DNA of 64,000 bases, from positions 29,967,964 through 30,031,963 of the forward strand of contig NC_049908.1 of assembly GCF_001411555.2 (NCBI RefSeq), read 5' to 3'. This document shows, piece after piece, positions 49,901 through 63,100 of the stretch; position 1 is the stretch's first letter; each line of letters starts with the position of its first letter. The notes below the pieces were generated by a model, which did no database searches, was not told where the DNA came from, and saw only the letters and a list, made by a program, of their open reading frames with translations. Made by a program: the position numbers and the translations under genes. The stretch comes from Juglans regia. Taxonomy: Eukaryota; Streptophyta; Magnoliopsida; Fagales; Juglandaceae.

Positions 49901-52900
49901 CATCGGGCAAGGTTGTCTTGCAGATTAACAACCATGGAAGCAATGTCGAGGTTTCAGAATTTGTCAAACTTGGAGGTGCAGGGCTCTTGTAATATAAAAT
50001 ATTTGCTGTCATTCTCTACAGCGAGATTTATGGTGCATCTCAAACATCTTCACATATCTGAATGTAAGGCTATGGAAGAGGTATTAGTCACAGAAGAAAT
50101 TGCAGCTGCCGGAGAAATTACGAAGGAGGTATTCCCTCGACTAGAATGCCTGAAACTAACAGATCTTCCGAGCCTCACAAGATTCTGCGTAGGATGTAAC
50201 ATCCAATTTCCATCCTTGGAGAACATGTGCATTGACCATTGCCCTAACCTAGTGACATTTGTATTCAATCGTGCTAGTTTAGGCGCAACAACCAACCAGA
50301 AGATCATTCAAACAAATGCAGAGGAGAGGCCTCCAACTGTTATGCAACCTCTCTTCAATGTAGAGGTAATATCTGGCTCTTTTTTCTTTTTTTTTTAATA
50401 AATTGTTGGGTTCATGGAGCTTGGTTTATTTTGTGGCAGCCTATTTGATGACCCAATAAGGATTGGTTACAATTTTTGAGTGAACAATCTAAAAATTGTG
50501 AAATTAGGGTTTCCGTCATACAACCCTACATATATATTTATTATGAAAAGTATGATCATTCTGAGCATTGAAATTTTGACCCACACTGTACTTTGACATT
50601 CTTTAAGATAATAAAATGTTTTACAATTTCATAGACGTAGACACGCTGCCAAATTACATAAATTTTTGTATTGATTAATTTCTCGTTCTACGTTATTTTC
50701 TTGCATCGTTTTTCATGACATAAATATCCTTTTAGATCCTGGGATTAACGTGAGATATTATGGTCAGCTATTATTATATCATTAATATATGGGATTAACG
50801 TTGCAGGTTGCATTACCTTGTTTGAAGAGGTTGATAATCCGTCGCATGGATTACCTAAAACTCATTTGGCATAACCAATTTGCGGAAAATTCCTTTTGCA
50901 ATCTACAATTAATAGATGTTGAACTTTGTGAAAACCTTGTGAGCATCTTTCAATCTGATATGCTGACAAGATTCCAGAGTGTAGAGAAACTTTTCATAGC
51001 TGATTGCACCTCACTACAACAAGTATTTGAGCTGCAAGAGCTAAATGTTAATGAAAATCAAGCTGTAATAGCCATACCTCTGAAAGGCTTGCGGTTGGCT
51101 CGTCTTCCACATATGAAGCATGTATGGAGTAAAGACCCCAAAGCAGTTTTCAGCTTTAAAAATCTAAAAGAAATACATGCTAGTGGATGTGAGAATTTGA
51201 GAAGTTTATTTCCAACCTCTGTTGCTAGAAGTCTCATGCAATTGGAGAATCTTGAGATAATAGATTGCGGGGTGGAGGAAATTGTTGAAGGTGAAGGGGA
51301 AGAAGATGCAATAGAAAGGTTTGAGTTCCCTCAAGTAACTTTCCTAACTCTTAAGAGGCTACCAAGACTAAAGTGGTTTTACCCAGGAGTGCATACGTTA
51401 GAATGTCCGAAGCTGAAACAGATGTGGGTGGAAGGATGCCAGAAAGTTGGCATTTTTGCTTATGGACTTCTGAGCTTTCAAGAAACACTTCGAGAGAGCT
51501 GGCATGAGATCTCCACCCAGCAACCCCTTTTCTTGGTTCATGAGGTAAAAAAAAAAGGCTTAATTAATCTCTCGTAATTAAGGTAGAAGTCTTAAAACTG
51601 ATATTGTTTCTAAAGTTGTAATAGTTAAAGTTATTTATATCCATTATATATATAGCAAGAAAAGATTACTCATAAATTTTGAAAATAAATTTACATGCAT
51701 CAAACTTGATAATTAATTATAATGTCATATTTTAGCATAAGCATGCAACTTCAAATATAACTTTATAAGCCAAATTTGCAATCCTTGGTCACATTGTAAA
51801 CTTAATGAGAAGATGGTACCCCTTTTGCCACGTCTTATATTTTTTGAGATATTTTGTACGGCTATTTCCTAGCCAAAAAAAGTATTCAAAGTTTTGGAGC
51901 CAATCAAAAAAATTTGAATATTATTTATTTTATTCATGTAGCTGAAATCTGTAATCCACTATTATCAGCTTTTGTTTGTTTAGATCTTATAACGCTTCAA
52001 TGATTGACCCAAATCACATGGTCTATATTTCAAAAGAACTAGTCAATGATACAATTAGAGACCTATTAGAACCTTATAAAGAGCAGGAACATCTCATTCT
52101 CAAGCAATGTAAGATCTCATTCACCACCTACCAATATTCTTATCATATGGGGCATCACAATCTCCCTCTCCCCTTAAATTCCAGACATCCTCATTGGGTC
52201 TATCTGTTGTAGGTGGCTTGGCTCAAGTCCTCTGATACCATTTGTAACTTTCTAATGGAAGACTCAAACCACATTGTCTATACTCCAATTATATCACTGA
52301 CTAATCTTGAGTATAAACAATATGGTTTGAGCTTTCTATTGGAGCGTTACATATCGAATATGAGAGACAAAAGTATATAAGTTGGGTTTCTTGGGAAACT
52401 TGAGGAACGGGGAGGAAAAAAACAGAGGAAATGTTTGTAGATAGATAGAGCTTTCTGATTACTCCAAACCTGTCTTAGTTTCCGGGCGGGTTTTTCCAAA
52501 TAGATATTCAGCCAACATAGATAAGAATGCTTGAACACTCCATAACTTGCTGGTGTGTTTGCCTGAATACCGATTAAATCATCAACGAACGTTGTGGAAA
52601 AAAGACTTCGCTTAATGTAAAAATTAACTGAATTATAAAAAAAATAATTCAGTTTCTGCTTGGCATTTTATTTCGGATTCCAACACTTCAATTTCTTGTT
52701 TATTTTGATGTCATGGCTAAAAGAGATAAAAATTAATCAAATAGATCATGCTTTGGTGGATGGGAATATATAATATGTTAACACATTAATTGGGATGAAT
52801 TCACAGGTAGCATTCCCAAGCTTGGAGAAATTAGGAATTTCAAATATGGATAACTTGATAACCATATGGCACGACCAAGTTGCAGCGGAGTCCTTTTGCA

Positions 52901-55435
52901 ATATTCAGGAACTTAAGGTTACATCTTGTGAAAATGTTTTGCACGTATTCGACTCCGATATTTGCAGCTTTCAAAATCTACGTCAAATTTATGCCAAGGG
53001 ATGTGAGAGCTTGAAAAGTTTCTTTCCAACAGTCTCGATGGCTACAAGTCTCACGCAATTGGAGGATCTTCTTATAGTCAATTGTGGGATTGAGGAAATT
53101 GTCGCAGGAGGAGGAGAAGAAGCAACACCAAGGTTTTTGTTCCCTCGTATGACTACACTAAATCTTAAAGGGTTGGCAGAACTCAAATGGTTTTATCGAG
53201 GAGTGCATACTTCAAAATGGCCATCACTGAAAAATATGCTGGTGGATGGATGTCAAAAAGTTGAGATATTTGCTTCAGAATATATGAGTTTTCAAGAGGC
53301 ACTTGAAGAAAGTCGACAAAGCAAGATCTCAAGTGACCAACCCCTTTTCTTGGTTGATCAAGATCAGGTAATTATAGCCTCAACTAGTACTCTTTTAAGA
53401 TAGATGTTCACATTTGAGTAAAAGATGTAACAAGAATGATGAAAAACCTGAGAAATGATTATAAACTTTGAAATCTTTGGCCCTTTTAACTTGGCATGTT
53501 ATATATATTGATTTATGTGAAGTTATGAAAAAAAAAAAGATTTATATGAAGTTATGGCTGATGAAAGCGAACTGATCCAACCCGAATGGGTCGGGTAAAA
53601 AATTTCGATTAATTTATGTGGAGTTATGCAAAAAAAAAAAAAAAAAAAAAAAAAGATTTATATAAAGTTATTATGCATGCTTAGATTTATCACTATTTTG
53701 ACACCTATTGGATGAATCCTACTCTTACAGGTCGCATTCCCTAGTTTGGAAAAATTGATAATCTCTCACATGGATGACATGAAAGTTATATGGAATACCC
53801 AAATCGCAGCAGATTCCTTTTGCAAACTTCAGATGATGAGTGTTGAATTTTGTACAAATCTTAATAGCATCTTTCCGTTTAAGATGTTTAAAGTCTTCCA
53901 GAGTCTAGAGTGGGTGAATGTAGTCGGTTGCAGTTCTCTAAAACAAGTGTTTGACCTACAAGGGCCTAGTTTCCAAGAAACATGTGGTGTAATAGTCACT
54001 CAATTGAAGGACTTGTATTTGCGTGATCTGCCAAAGCTGAAGCACATATCGAATAAGGATCCTCGTGATATTTTGAGCTTTCAAAATCTACGTAATGTAC
54101 ATGCCAACGGGTGTGAGAGCATGGAATGTCTCTTTCCAGCTTCCATGGCCAGAACACTCACGGAATTGGAAACTCTTAAGGTAATTGATTGCGGGGTTGA
54201 GGTCATTGTTGAGAAGGAAGAAGCAGAAGGAAGACTTGTGTTCCCTAAACTAACTTCTTTGGAACTCGGGATATTGCCAAAACTCAAGTGGATTTCCCCC
54301 GGGGCGCATAATTTAGAATGGCCAGTGTTGAAAGAATTGAAAGCGTGGGGATGTGATGACCAAGTTAGCATATTTGCTTCTAAATTCTCGAGATTTCAAG
54401 AAACAAGTCAACAGTGTCTACTTGAGAGTTCCATTCAACATCCTCTTTTCTTGGTTGAAGAGGTAAGATGCCAATCAATTTAACTCTTTGAAATAGCACG
54501 AGTCATATTGTATTCTTTCCTGTCTTGAGAAAAAGGGTCTCGTAATGCATTGTTCTCTAGAAAATTGGATGTTAACTTCGTTTTTGCTACAGGGTACATT
54601 CCCAAAATTGGAGGCTTTGAAAGTGATCGTTCATCACACCACTTGGTGTAACCAGTTTTTGGTAGAGTCCTTTTGCAAGTTAAAAGTTTTAGAGGTGCAA
54701 TGCAACCATGATACATCGGTTCTTTCTCTATCTAATTTACTAAAAAGATTACAGAATTTGGAGAAACTTGTTGTGAAATGTACTTCCTGGCAAGAAATAA
54801 TCCCTTATGAAGATTTTATTGGCCTAGAAAACCATGCTAGGATATTCCCACGACTAAAAGAACTTAGGGTGTCTAAAGCATCAATGCTGACACATTTGTG
54901 GAAAGAAGATGTCCAGGAATATCTAGTTTTTGATAAAGTACTGGAAATTCTAGCAGTTTCAGAATGTCACAGATTGAAAAGTTTAGTGCCATCCTCGACA
55001 TGTTTCCACAATTTGACAGATCTCGAGATATTGAGTTGTAATGGATTGATCAATTTAACAACATGCACAACAGCCAAAAGCTTGGTGCAGCTCAGAAAAA
55101 TGAGGGTAAGTTCATGTGAAGGAATGACAGAAATTGTGGCAAGGGGGGAAGATCAAGCCAAAGTGGTGATTGCATTCAGCAAATTGACTTGCTTAAAGTT
55201 TGATTGCTTACCAAACTTCACAAGCTTTTGCTCTGGAAGTCATTCTATTATGTTCCCATATTTGAAGGAAGTAATTGTGGAAGAATGCCCAGTGTTGAAA
55301 ACTTTCTGTCACGGAGTCCTAAGAACACCAAAGCTAAAAAGCGTACAAGTAAAAAGAGGAGAGAAATCACATACCCATTGGAAGCATGACCTGAATACCA
55401 CCATACATTCGCTTTGGGAAGACAAGCCAATTTGA
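46932..55435 (+). CDS. CC-NB-ARC-LRR disease resistance protein (At4g27190/RPS2-like), 6 exons
   Basis: Model: join(46932..49727, 49832..50365, 50807..51544, 52807..53367, 53731..54462, 54593..55435), about 2,067 residues, every intron phase 0 with GT-AG. Domains: coiled coil (about 1-130), NB-ARC with P-loop GMPGVGKTT (180-188), kinase-2 LVILDDIW (about 255-263), LVSRQR, GLPIAL (about 341) and HMHDVVRD (about 465), then LRRs from about 500. These intracellular receptors switch from an ADP to an ATP state on sensing pathogen effectors and trigger immunity. Exons 2-6 add five LRR modules (178, 246, 187, 244 and 280 residues). Modules 2-5 begin V(A/V)(F/L)P.LE (exon 6 GTFPKLE), and exons 3-5 end (Q/H)PLFLV(H/D/E). 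The start MEIFVAIAKKMAEYTVAPVG matches the family pattern. No stop or frameshift is seen, so it looks functional. The size is large for the class. Confidence 0.88.
51983..52360. mobile_element. Foldback repeat in intron 3 of the NLR gene
   Basis: About 100 bases at the left (GATCTTATAACGCTTCAATG ... CTAGTCAATGATACAATTAGAG) are inverted relative to the right end (CCAATTATATCACTGACTAA ... GAGCGTTACATATC). The centre holds CATCCTCATTGGGTC and CTCTGATACCATTTGTAAC, phrases that recur in plant repeats of TRIM or SINE-like type. No coding potential. Confidence 0.45.
53470..53670. repeat. Local duplication around A-runs in NLR intron 4
   Basis: TTTATGTG(A/G)AGTTATG followed by an A-run and GATTTATAT(G/A)AAGTTAT occurs twice, about 100 bases apart; the second A-run is about 24 bases. 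This is likely slippage or duplication next to a decayed retroposed tail. Confidence 0.5.
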
Positions 55436-55933
55436 CAGCCAGCATGCAGTCTATTTGAAGAAAGGCAAGTATATTATTTAACACGTTTCATATTTTCAGT
55501 ACCACTAATTTAATTTCTAATTCATAATCAAATATTGTAATATTCTGAATTTGGACACTTTTTAGTAAATTAAGCAGCAAATGTAGATTTGTATCTTTCC
55601 CCAACTTTTGAGGAAATCAACAAAATTAATAATTACATGGAGGATTTCAATACTTGGGGGCATGGGATCCGGTGCACCTATCAGTCCTCTTATTTTTCGA
55701 AATAGATATTATTTAAAAGATTAATTATTCTTGAAGATTAAGAAATATATATATAATTATTGACTTTTTTTTATTTTTTTATTTTATTGCAGAAAGGTTG
55801 GAGCATGAATATAACATTTGGAGTTCTGGGTGAAATTCTTTCGAATGTGCAAACTTTGTGTCAACTTATTTTGTAATATTCTATTGTGCAATTATTTTGA
55901 CTCTGTTTCGAAGATGGACATATTATCTATTCC

Positions 55934-55974
<41 letters not shown>

Positions 55975-56639
55975 ACTAGAGGGTTTGGAAATATGCCACA
56001 ACTAATGAGTTTCTTATTTGCTCAAAAGACATGAAAATATTTTCAATTGGTTGGAAGAAATTTTCTCCAACTCATGAATCGGCCGGAGGAAATCTCCATC
56101 CTTTTCAATGATTTTTTTAGAGAATAATTTATCGTTTAGTATTTTTCAATAACACTCCCGAAATGTTTCCTTTTTAGTCATAATGTTTCTTTTTCAGCTT
56201 CTATTTTTCCTTTTTACTTTGTTTTGATTGGTCGTTGTAAGTGTTTAATTTTTCCTCCACGATTACTGATTAGACAGCCGTCTTCTATTTTAATATAAAA
56301 TTATAAAAAAATAATTATAAGTATGATATTCTCTTTATAATTTACAATATGTACATCACACTTAATTACAACGAAAATGAGCTCATTTTTTTATGACATT
56401 GTTTTTAAAACTTAAAGAGTAAAAAAAAAATCAATTTTTATAAAATTAAATTTATTTTTAATTAAATTATATGATTACATTGATTGATTAAATTTAATTT
56501 TTTATAGATTATATTAGAAGATTATGTTCTGAAATTTTTAATCCAAATTTAAAAAATAAATAAGAAACAAATAATTAAATAGTAAAATAATAATAAAAAA
56601 AAGTGTAAATATATCTCTACCTTGTGATATCCCACAACG
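55436..56639. other. AT-rich region downstream of the NLR gene
   Basis: It contains the presumed NLR 3' UTR and a (TA)n microsatellite at 55937-55971. No gene is seen. Confidence 0.45.
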
Positions 56640-57398
56640 ATCCCACCCATCGTTAGTCGGTATTACACATTTGGTCCCTGAAGAAATTATGGCTCCCTCG
56701 TCAGAGTTGAAGGAAAATGGCGTACTGTCAAAGTCTGAAGGAGATGTAAGATTCGCTATCACCCCAAATGTGAAGGGACTTGTTGTCACTCCAGAATCTC
56801 CTATAGAGAAAACCAATGGAGTTGCTTAAGAACCTATGGGTTTGGCGTTGGTGCCTTGTGTAGAGTCGGGAGTTCAGTTGGATACTGTGTTTGGGAATAA
56901 CGTTGCTCCCTTGGTCTCTCTTCCTCCAATAGAGGACTAAATTTTGCCTAAAGTTAATGAGATTTAGTAGTTTGTGGGAATCTCACATGGAGGATGTAAA
57001 GATCAATTTAAAGAACTAATCATTGTGATTGAAGCAAGCCACGCGCTTGAAATCAAATCAAATTTCAAGAAAAGCAGAAAGTTACAACGTCTTTCTTGGA
57101 CAATCAATTACGATGCTAAGGATAGTAACTCAACTAGAGAGAAGTCTAAAAGGATGGCATTGTGAAAACAGGAATCAAGGGGTGGGGTTGGGTGTTCGGG
57201 TGGAGTTTTAATTCTATGGGAAACAAGGGGTTAGGGTTAGGGTTGGGTCTGGTATATTTTGAGTTTTTTTCCACGAGCTTTTTGAGTCATTAGGGACTTT
57301 TTAGGTCATTTTAGACAAGATATTTTCTTGTATACATTCAGTGTACTTGATTTTTCCTCTTGATATATATAATTTTTTACTTGTCAAAAAAAAAAAAA
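56640..57398 (+). mobile_element. Decayed LINE fragment with poly(A) tail
   Basis: A short broken frame (MAPSSELKENGVLSKSEGD at 56690, stop at 56827) is followed by GTGGGGTTGGGTG-rich sequence. A 3' end TTTCTTGTATACATTCAGTGTACTTGATTTTTCC, typical of plant LINE tails, then runs into 13 A residues (57386-57398). The reverse transcriptase is absent, so it is a deleted copy. Confidence 0.45.
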
Positions 57399-57771
57399 TT
57401 TGGAAGTATGTGGGTGTGACAACATGGGTGCGATAGCGATGGTTGTGGAAGAAGAAAGAAGACGGAATAGAACATGGAGATCATATGAAAAAGCTTCTTT
57501 ATTTAATCATAAAACCCGATATTCAAACAAATGCTTTGCAATTCACTAACTCGTGTAACAAGGGATTCAAACTCATCAACTTTATGAATTTGCATTTTGC
57601 AAGACATAGTAATAATCTAAAAGCCGAAATATTAAAATTTCTCTTGATGAACATGAACATCAAGATGGAAAACATACCTGAAATTCTACAGAAGCAAACG
57701 AAACAAGAAGACAAAAATTGCTACAATGTCTAATAGTCGTCAGCCTCACCCAAAAAAGCCATGTAAATTAA

Positions 57772-59046
57772 TCAAGCATGCCTTGCCTGAAAATCCTTCA
57801 TGAAAGCAACCAACTTCTCAACCCCAGCCAATGGCATAGCATTATATATGGAAGCACGCATACCTCCAACCGACCTATGCCCCTTGAGTTGAATCATCTT
57901 CTCCTTGGCTGCCTCTTTCACAAAGTCAGCCTCCAACTCCGGCTTCTCCAACGTGAACGGTACGTTCATCAACGACCTCACCGACTTCTCAACCGGGCAC
58001 CTGTAGAATCCATTGCTCAAATCGATCGCACTGTACAGAAGCTCGGCCTTCTTCTTGTTCTTCTTCTCCACCTCCTCCAACCCGCCTTGCGCCAACAAGT
58101 CCTCGAACACCAATCCGCACATGTAGATGCAGTAACAAGGAGGTGTGTTATAGAGCGAGTTGTTGTCTGCGTGGATCTTGTAGTCCAGCATAATGGGTGT
58201 AATCTCCTGAGCATTCCCAATCAGATCCTTCCGGATGATGACAATGGTCACTCCAGATGGCCCCACGTTCTTCTGAGCCCCAGCGTATATGATCCCGAAT
58301 TTCGACACGTCCACGGGCTTCGAACAGAAGTTCGAAGACATGTCGGCGATAAGTATACCATTCTTTGAAGTTGGGTAGTTCTTGAACTCGACCCCATGTA
58401 TGGTTTCGTTGGCGCATATATGCAAATACTTGGCGTCCGGGCTCTGCTCCAACCCCTCGAAGGACGGAATTCTCGTGTAGTTGTCCGATTTGCCCGACCA
58501 GATCACCTTGGCTTTGCTGAACTTCTTTGCCTCCTTAAAGGCCTTGTCCCCCCACGACCCGGTGACCAGGTAATCCACCGGGTCGTCGGGTTTAACCAGA
58601 TTTAAAGGGATCGCAGCGAACTGAGTGGTGGCGCCGCCTTGGAGGAAGAGGATCGCGTATTCGGAGGGGATATTCAGAAGGGTACGGAGATCGGACTCGG
58701 CCTTCTGGATAATGGAGAGGAACTCCTTGCCTCGGTGGCTCATTTCCATGACGCTCATGCCGGATCCCCGCCAGTTGTAAAGCTCCGACTGAGCCTTGAG
58801 GAGAACGTTCTCCGGGAGGGTGGCAGGCCCCGCAGCGAAGTTGAAGACTCGATCTTGGGATTGGGTCTGGATCAGTGGGCGCTGATCCTGGGTTTGGGTA
58901 GGAGCGGCGCATCTGATCGACATGGGCTTGGTGGGGAGCTTGAGGGTGTTGAGGTGGGTGTTTGTGGGGAAGATGGGTGGTGAAGAGGTTTTGAGGAAGA
59001 AGCGGTTAGGGTTCTGGAGGAGGATCGAGTGGGGTGACGATGCCAT
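57772..59046 (-). CDS. PSAT: Phosphoserine aminotransferase, plastid precursor (intronless)
   Basis: A single open frame of 424 residues. It is a class V PLP-dependent aminotransferase (SerC/PSAT) that converts 3-phosphohydroxypyruvate and glutamate to phosphoserine and 2-oxoglutarate, the second step of plastid (phosphorylated) serine synthesis. The first about 50-65 residues are rich in Ser, Pro, Thr and Asn and poor in acids, fitting a chloroplast transit peptide. The conserved core starts at [12 protein letters not shown]. Further motifs are [22 protein letters not shown] (134-140), [15 protein letters not shown] and [12 protein letters not shown] with the PLP-binding Lys259, then [17 protein letters not shown] near the end. 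Family length is about 420-430. The absence of introns fits plant PSAT1 genes. The ATG at 59046 gives a full transit peptide. Confidence 0.95.
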   Translation of the reverse strand: MASSPHSILLQNPNRFFLKTSSPPIFPTNTHLNTLKLPTKPMSIRCAAPTQTQDQRPLIQTQSQDRVFNFAAGPATLPENVLLKAQSELYNWRGSGMSVMEMSHRGKEFLSIIQKAESDLRTLLNIPSEYAILFLQGGATTQFAAIPLNLVKPDDPVDYLVTGSWGDKAFKEAKKFSKAKVIWSGKSDNYTRIPSFEGLEQSPDAKYLHICANETIHGVEFKNYPTSKNGILIADMSSNFCSKPVDVSKFGIIYAGAQKNVGPSGVTIVIIRKDLIGNAQEITPIMLDYKIHADNNSLYNTPPCYCIYMCGLVFEDLLAQGGLEEVEKKNKKKAELLYSAIDLSNGFYRCPVEKSVRSLMNVPFTLEKPELEADFVKEAAKEKMIQLKGHRSVGGMRASIYNAMPLAGVEKLVAFMKDFQARHA

Positions 59047-60182
59047 AGCTATGGCGGCTCAGATTTGGGATCTCAGAGGAAGAGAGCTTTTGAAAAGCGT
59101 ATGTGTTTAACACAATAGGGAATATTTGGTGGGATATACAAATAGAGAAGAAGAGGATTTTATTTTTTCTTTTTCTTTTTCTTTTTTTATTGCAAGAGGG
59201 ATTTATTTGATAATATTTTACATATTTAGGCACTAGTTTGACTCAAGCTGAGGTTGGTGGTAGGTTTGATTTTTAGAAATTATGTCATTTTTCTGGTTTG
59301 TTGACTTGTCCTTTAATTTTTGTTTCTGTTAAATGTTAATTTCGTCTCCTAGTATTAATTATTTTTATTTAATCTTTAATTATTTTTATCGAAATAATGT
59401 CCCTCTTCATTCTATATCTTCTCGTAGAGCATATAAAAATAGGTGAATGTAATACTTTAAAAATAATAATATCAATTTTATGTTATATCTATGTCTTCAT
59501 ATGCTCTAATTTTGTAAAATCAATATTACATTACATGCAAGTAATAATACATTTGTTTTAACTTTTAAGAGCAAAATTCAACTACGATTATCAACTTTGA
59601 GCATTGGCTACTCAAGTAAGTTTTGCTGAGACTCGCATGTGAGATTCATAGCAACTTTTTCACAGCTCTACTTCAGTGCACTCAGCAACTTGTGCTTAAT
59701 TGGTTGCCAAAATGATTGGAGGACAAAAAAATGTTGGTTTAGATGTTGTTGGGATGAAATTGAGCAGCATTTGGTTCATAGGTTGTCCTTCTATCCACTC
59801 TACCCCTCACCTTAGATAGTTCAAAGAAGATACGATATATAACGATTGGGGAGATTTGCAAATATCACTAATTGCAGTGGGGTCTCCAGGTGAAGCATTC
59901 ATCCACATGTGAAGATATAACTATTTTAATAAAAATTGAAATATGATATTGTCATTACATTATTGTTCAAAGGGAACAACAATAGAAGTACAATTTGAAG
60001 GGGGAAACGGATGAGTAAGTTCAATTAGAACTTGGGAAAACAACCATGGCTGTGTGCAATTAACAACCGAAAGCAATCCCCAGTGCAACCCACGTTGCTG
60101 TATTATGATGAGTATTCATTCCCCATCTCCAATCAGCCCAATTACATAGTCATGCAATGTGTTAGTAGCTGTACATGGCCTG
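59047..60182. other. PSAT upstream region / cyclin 3' flank
   Basis: No gene is supported. It should contain the PSAT promoter and 5' UTR (a CT/GA-rich tract near 59140-59185) and, at the right, the cyclin 3' UTR. Confidence 0.5.
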
Positions 60183-63100
60183 CTATAGTTGGGTATCCAA
60201 AAGAAAATGAGCTGGTTCAGATTTTGCAGTATAGCCAAACTTAGATGTAAAGTATTTCCTATGTACCCCTGTGAGTTTCCCTGTTGCTGCCTTTTCATGG
60301 AAACCTACCATTAGTCTTGAGCATTCCCTGTGAGTAAGCAGAGCAATGTGCATCTCTCATCAATGAAAATTTTGTGTACTCTGTTAGTATTGTGATTAGT
60401 GAAGTTATTAAAATGGTAGGAAACTCACAATAGCTTATCTTCTGAATAGCTGGCATGCCATTCACAGGTCTTACTCCACTGCTTGAACCCGTTAAGAGTA
60501 CATTGAGCAGTATAGATGGCAGCAGCTGCTAATAAAGATGGTGAGAACCTGAGCATCTCATACTCCACAAATGAAAGCTCAATCAAGAAGAAGGACAGTT
60601 GCTCAAGCTGTTTCATAAAGTCATGAGAAGTAGTTATTTTAGCAAATATTTGCTGATACAGAAACCATGCTGGAGTATTTTCACAGAAGACTACTGACCT
60701 TTTTGTCCGATTGAGCAGCCTTGAGGAACCTTCGCATGAAAACATATGGGGTTGGAACTGACATGTTGAACTGCAATGTGTTTAGCATCAAGCTCTCCTG
60801 CAGGTTTATTAAGACCAGAAAGTCATTTATTGGTTGGAAGGATATATTATAGCTTAATCACAACGAAAGAAAAAAGTTACCATATCCAGAACCTCCTTCC
60901 TTGTGTAAGCTTTGTCTGATATAAGAATCAAATCCCCAACTATAGGAACAGAAACCTCCTCGTACTTGCATGCTAAGAGCATGGCAACCAAACCAATTAA
61001 CTGAAGTTTCTTTCTTACCACTGTTTGCTGGGATAAAAATCTGTCTATAATGTTAACTGTTAGGAACAATGTCTCATTCATGAGTTCAAACTTGTCGTGT
61101 ACCTGTTGATTTGAACAAGCAGAAACATGACTCAAAATTGAAATCAATTAGGAAAAACAAGCAATCAAGCTAAATTTTGAACCAGAAGCCCGATTTATTA
61201 CCACTTTAGGTATTGTGTATACCTCAATAAGCCAATCAATCAGTATGGATCTCATCCTCTCATTAATGTCAGATTGTTGTGCCATATAGTTTGGTGAGAC
61301 GCAACTAAAACTCTGCATCAAATTATTGGAACTTAGTAACCAACCTTGAGTAGAATTTGATGCTTTCCTTTTCAGTTACCACATTTGTAATCAAAATGGA
61401 TTTCGAAAATATAAAACACAACGTAAAATCTTGCAAAAGCAGTAAGTGAATAAATTGTCTGGAAATTTGATAATTTAAAATTATATGGTGGTATCCCAAC
61501 CTTGCATGGGAAATACATTATGGAAAACATTAGTAAGGCAAACGTTTCAAGATATTCAGATTTAAATGAGGTAATTGCCGACTTCTTACCACCGCATCAA
61601 CTTAACCTGTGTCCATAACTACTTCAAAAGAAAGATGCTTAACACATGTAGTTAATGAGGTAAATGCTGCCTTGTGGACGCGTGTAGATAATGAACCCAC
61701 AAAATACAATTTAACATGTAATATATGTGGATGATTGAATAGTAATAAATTATGGGTGCTTAATGCCATGCACTTGGCTTAAACACACTACGTATCTAAT
61801 AAACCTGACAATCACAGTCAAGCAATAAAAACTTTCTTAATTTAGGGAGCTTGAATAGTACCAAATGGTCCAAATCTACAAGGGCGACAATTACATGACA
61901 GATATGTGTGTTTCTAGATGAAGTGTATTCAATAATGACATAAAAGTTTAGGTGTACACTATTTTTGGCAGGCAAAATAATGAGCCTGGATGGTCATACC
62001 TCACCAATTGCATATGTTCTTTTTTAATAGAAGAATCTGAAACTCGTGCGGATCTCACATCCATTATGGGGGGAACCTTAGACCTCCCTTCCTATGAAGG
62101 CATAGATTGAGAAGTACTACTATTCTACTAAAAGCATGTTACTTCAAACTGAAAATCTAGTAAGGGAACTTCTTCTTTGAGTGTCAAGAACTATAAGCTA
62201 ATTTACCTCCATTTTTCTGTAATAGGCATAGAGATCTTCAATATAGTCCACAACTGCAAGTGGATTCTTCGCATCGCAGCTGTCAATATCCATGACTGGT
62301 TCTTCAGCTATATCCTCCATTTCAACCTCCTCCTAGCAATTTAGCAAGTTTTTAAAAATTTTGAAAATCGATCTTCAAAAGTTTCAATAGCTGTTAAGAA
62401 AGAAGGATACCGTCTCATCAGTTTCACTAGGCATTGCTTCCGTTTGTTCTAAAAACATGGGCACTGGTTGGTCTTCTTTAGGTGAGTTGTGTTCCTCGTC
62501 TACAAAGATGGAGGCTCCAAATCCATTCGAAGCTGATTGGTTCGCTTTCTTGGTTTCCTATACATAGTTAGAGACAATAAATAAATCCGAACAAGACCCA
62601 CAAATTAGAGCACAGATATAGGTCCAGATCCATATTTTCTTATAGTATGAGAGAGAGAGAGAGAGAGCTAAGGAGGGAGGTAGAGAAGAATAGTGATACC
62701 GGGGGACAAGCTGGCTGCGTATTTGCAATTTGTGCGGCGAACTTCCTAACGAACACAACAGATCAAAACCAGGGTATGAGAATTTGAAGAAAAGCATTGA
62801 TGAAAATAGCAAAAACAATAAGAACTTTTATTTAGTCAAAAGGGTTTTTTTTTTTTCTCTCCCTAAAGCTATCAAAAGGTATCATATTCAAATTTTGAAT
62901 TTTATTTCCTTCTACGACCTTCAGTCAGCAGCCAAAAACATTAAAAAAAAAATGAAATTACAGGGCTACATTCCCAGTTCCAGACCTCGTAATCGGTCGA
63001 TGCACTGGATCTGCCTGCTTCTTTTCGCAGATTTCATGTTTGCTAAAACAGGAGCAAAAACACACAAATCAATTCCAGAAACCAAAAAAAAAAAAAATGA

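Noticed and set aside
57443..57733. 96-codon plus-strand frame downstream of PSAT
   Set aside because: It lies antisense to the likely PSAT 3' UTR; no domain or homolog recognised.
57778..58368. 196-codon plus-strand frame opposite PSAT
   Set aside because: Antisense shadow of a strongly conserved gene.
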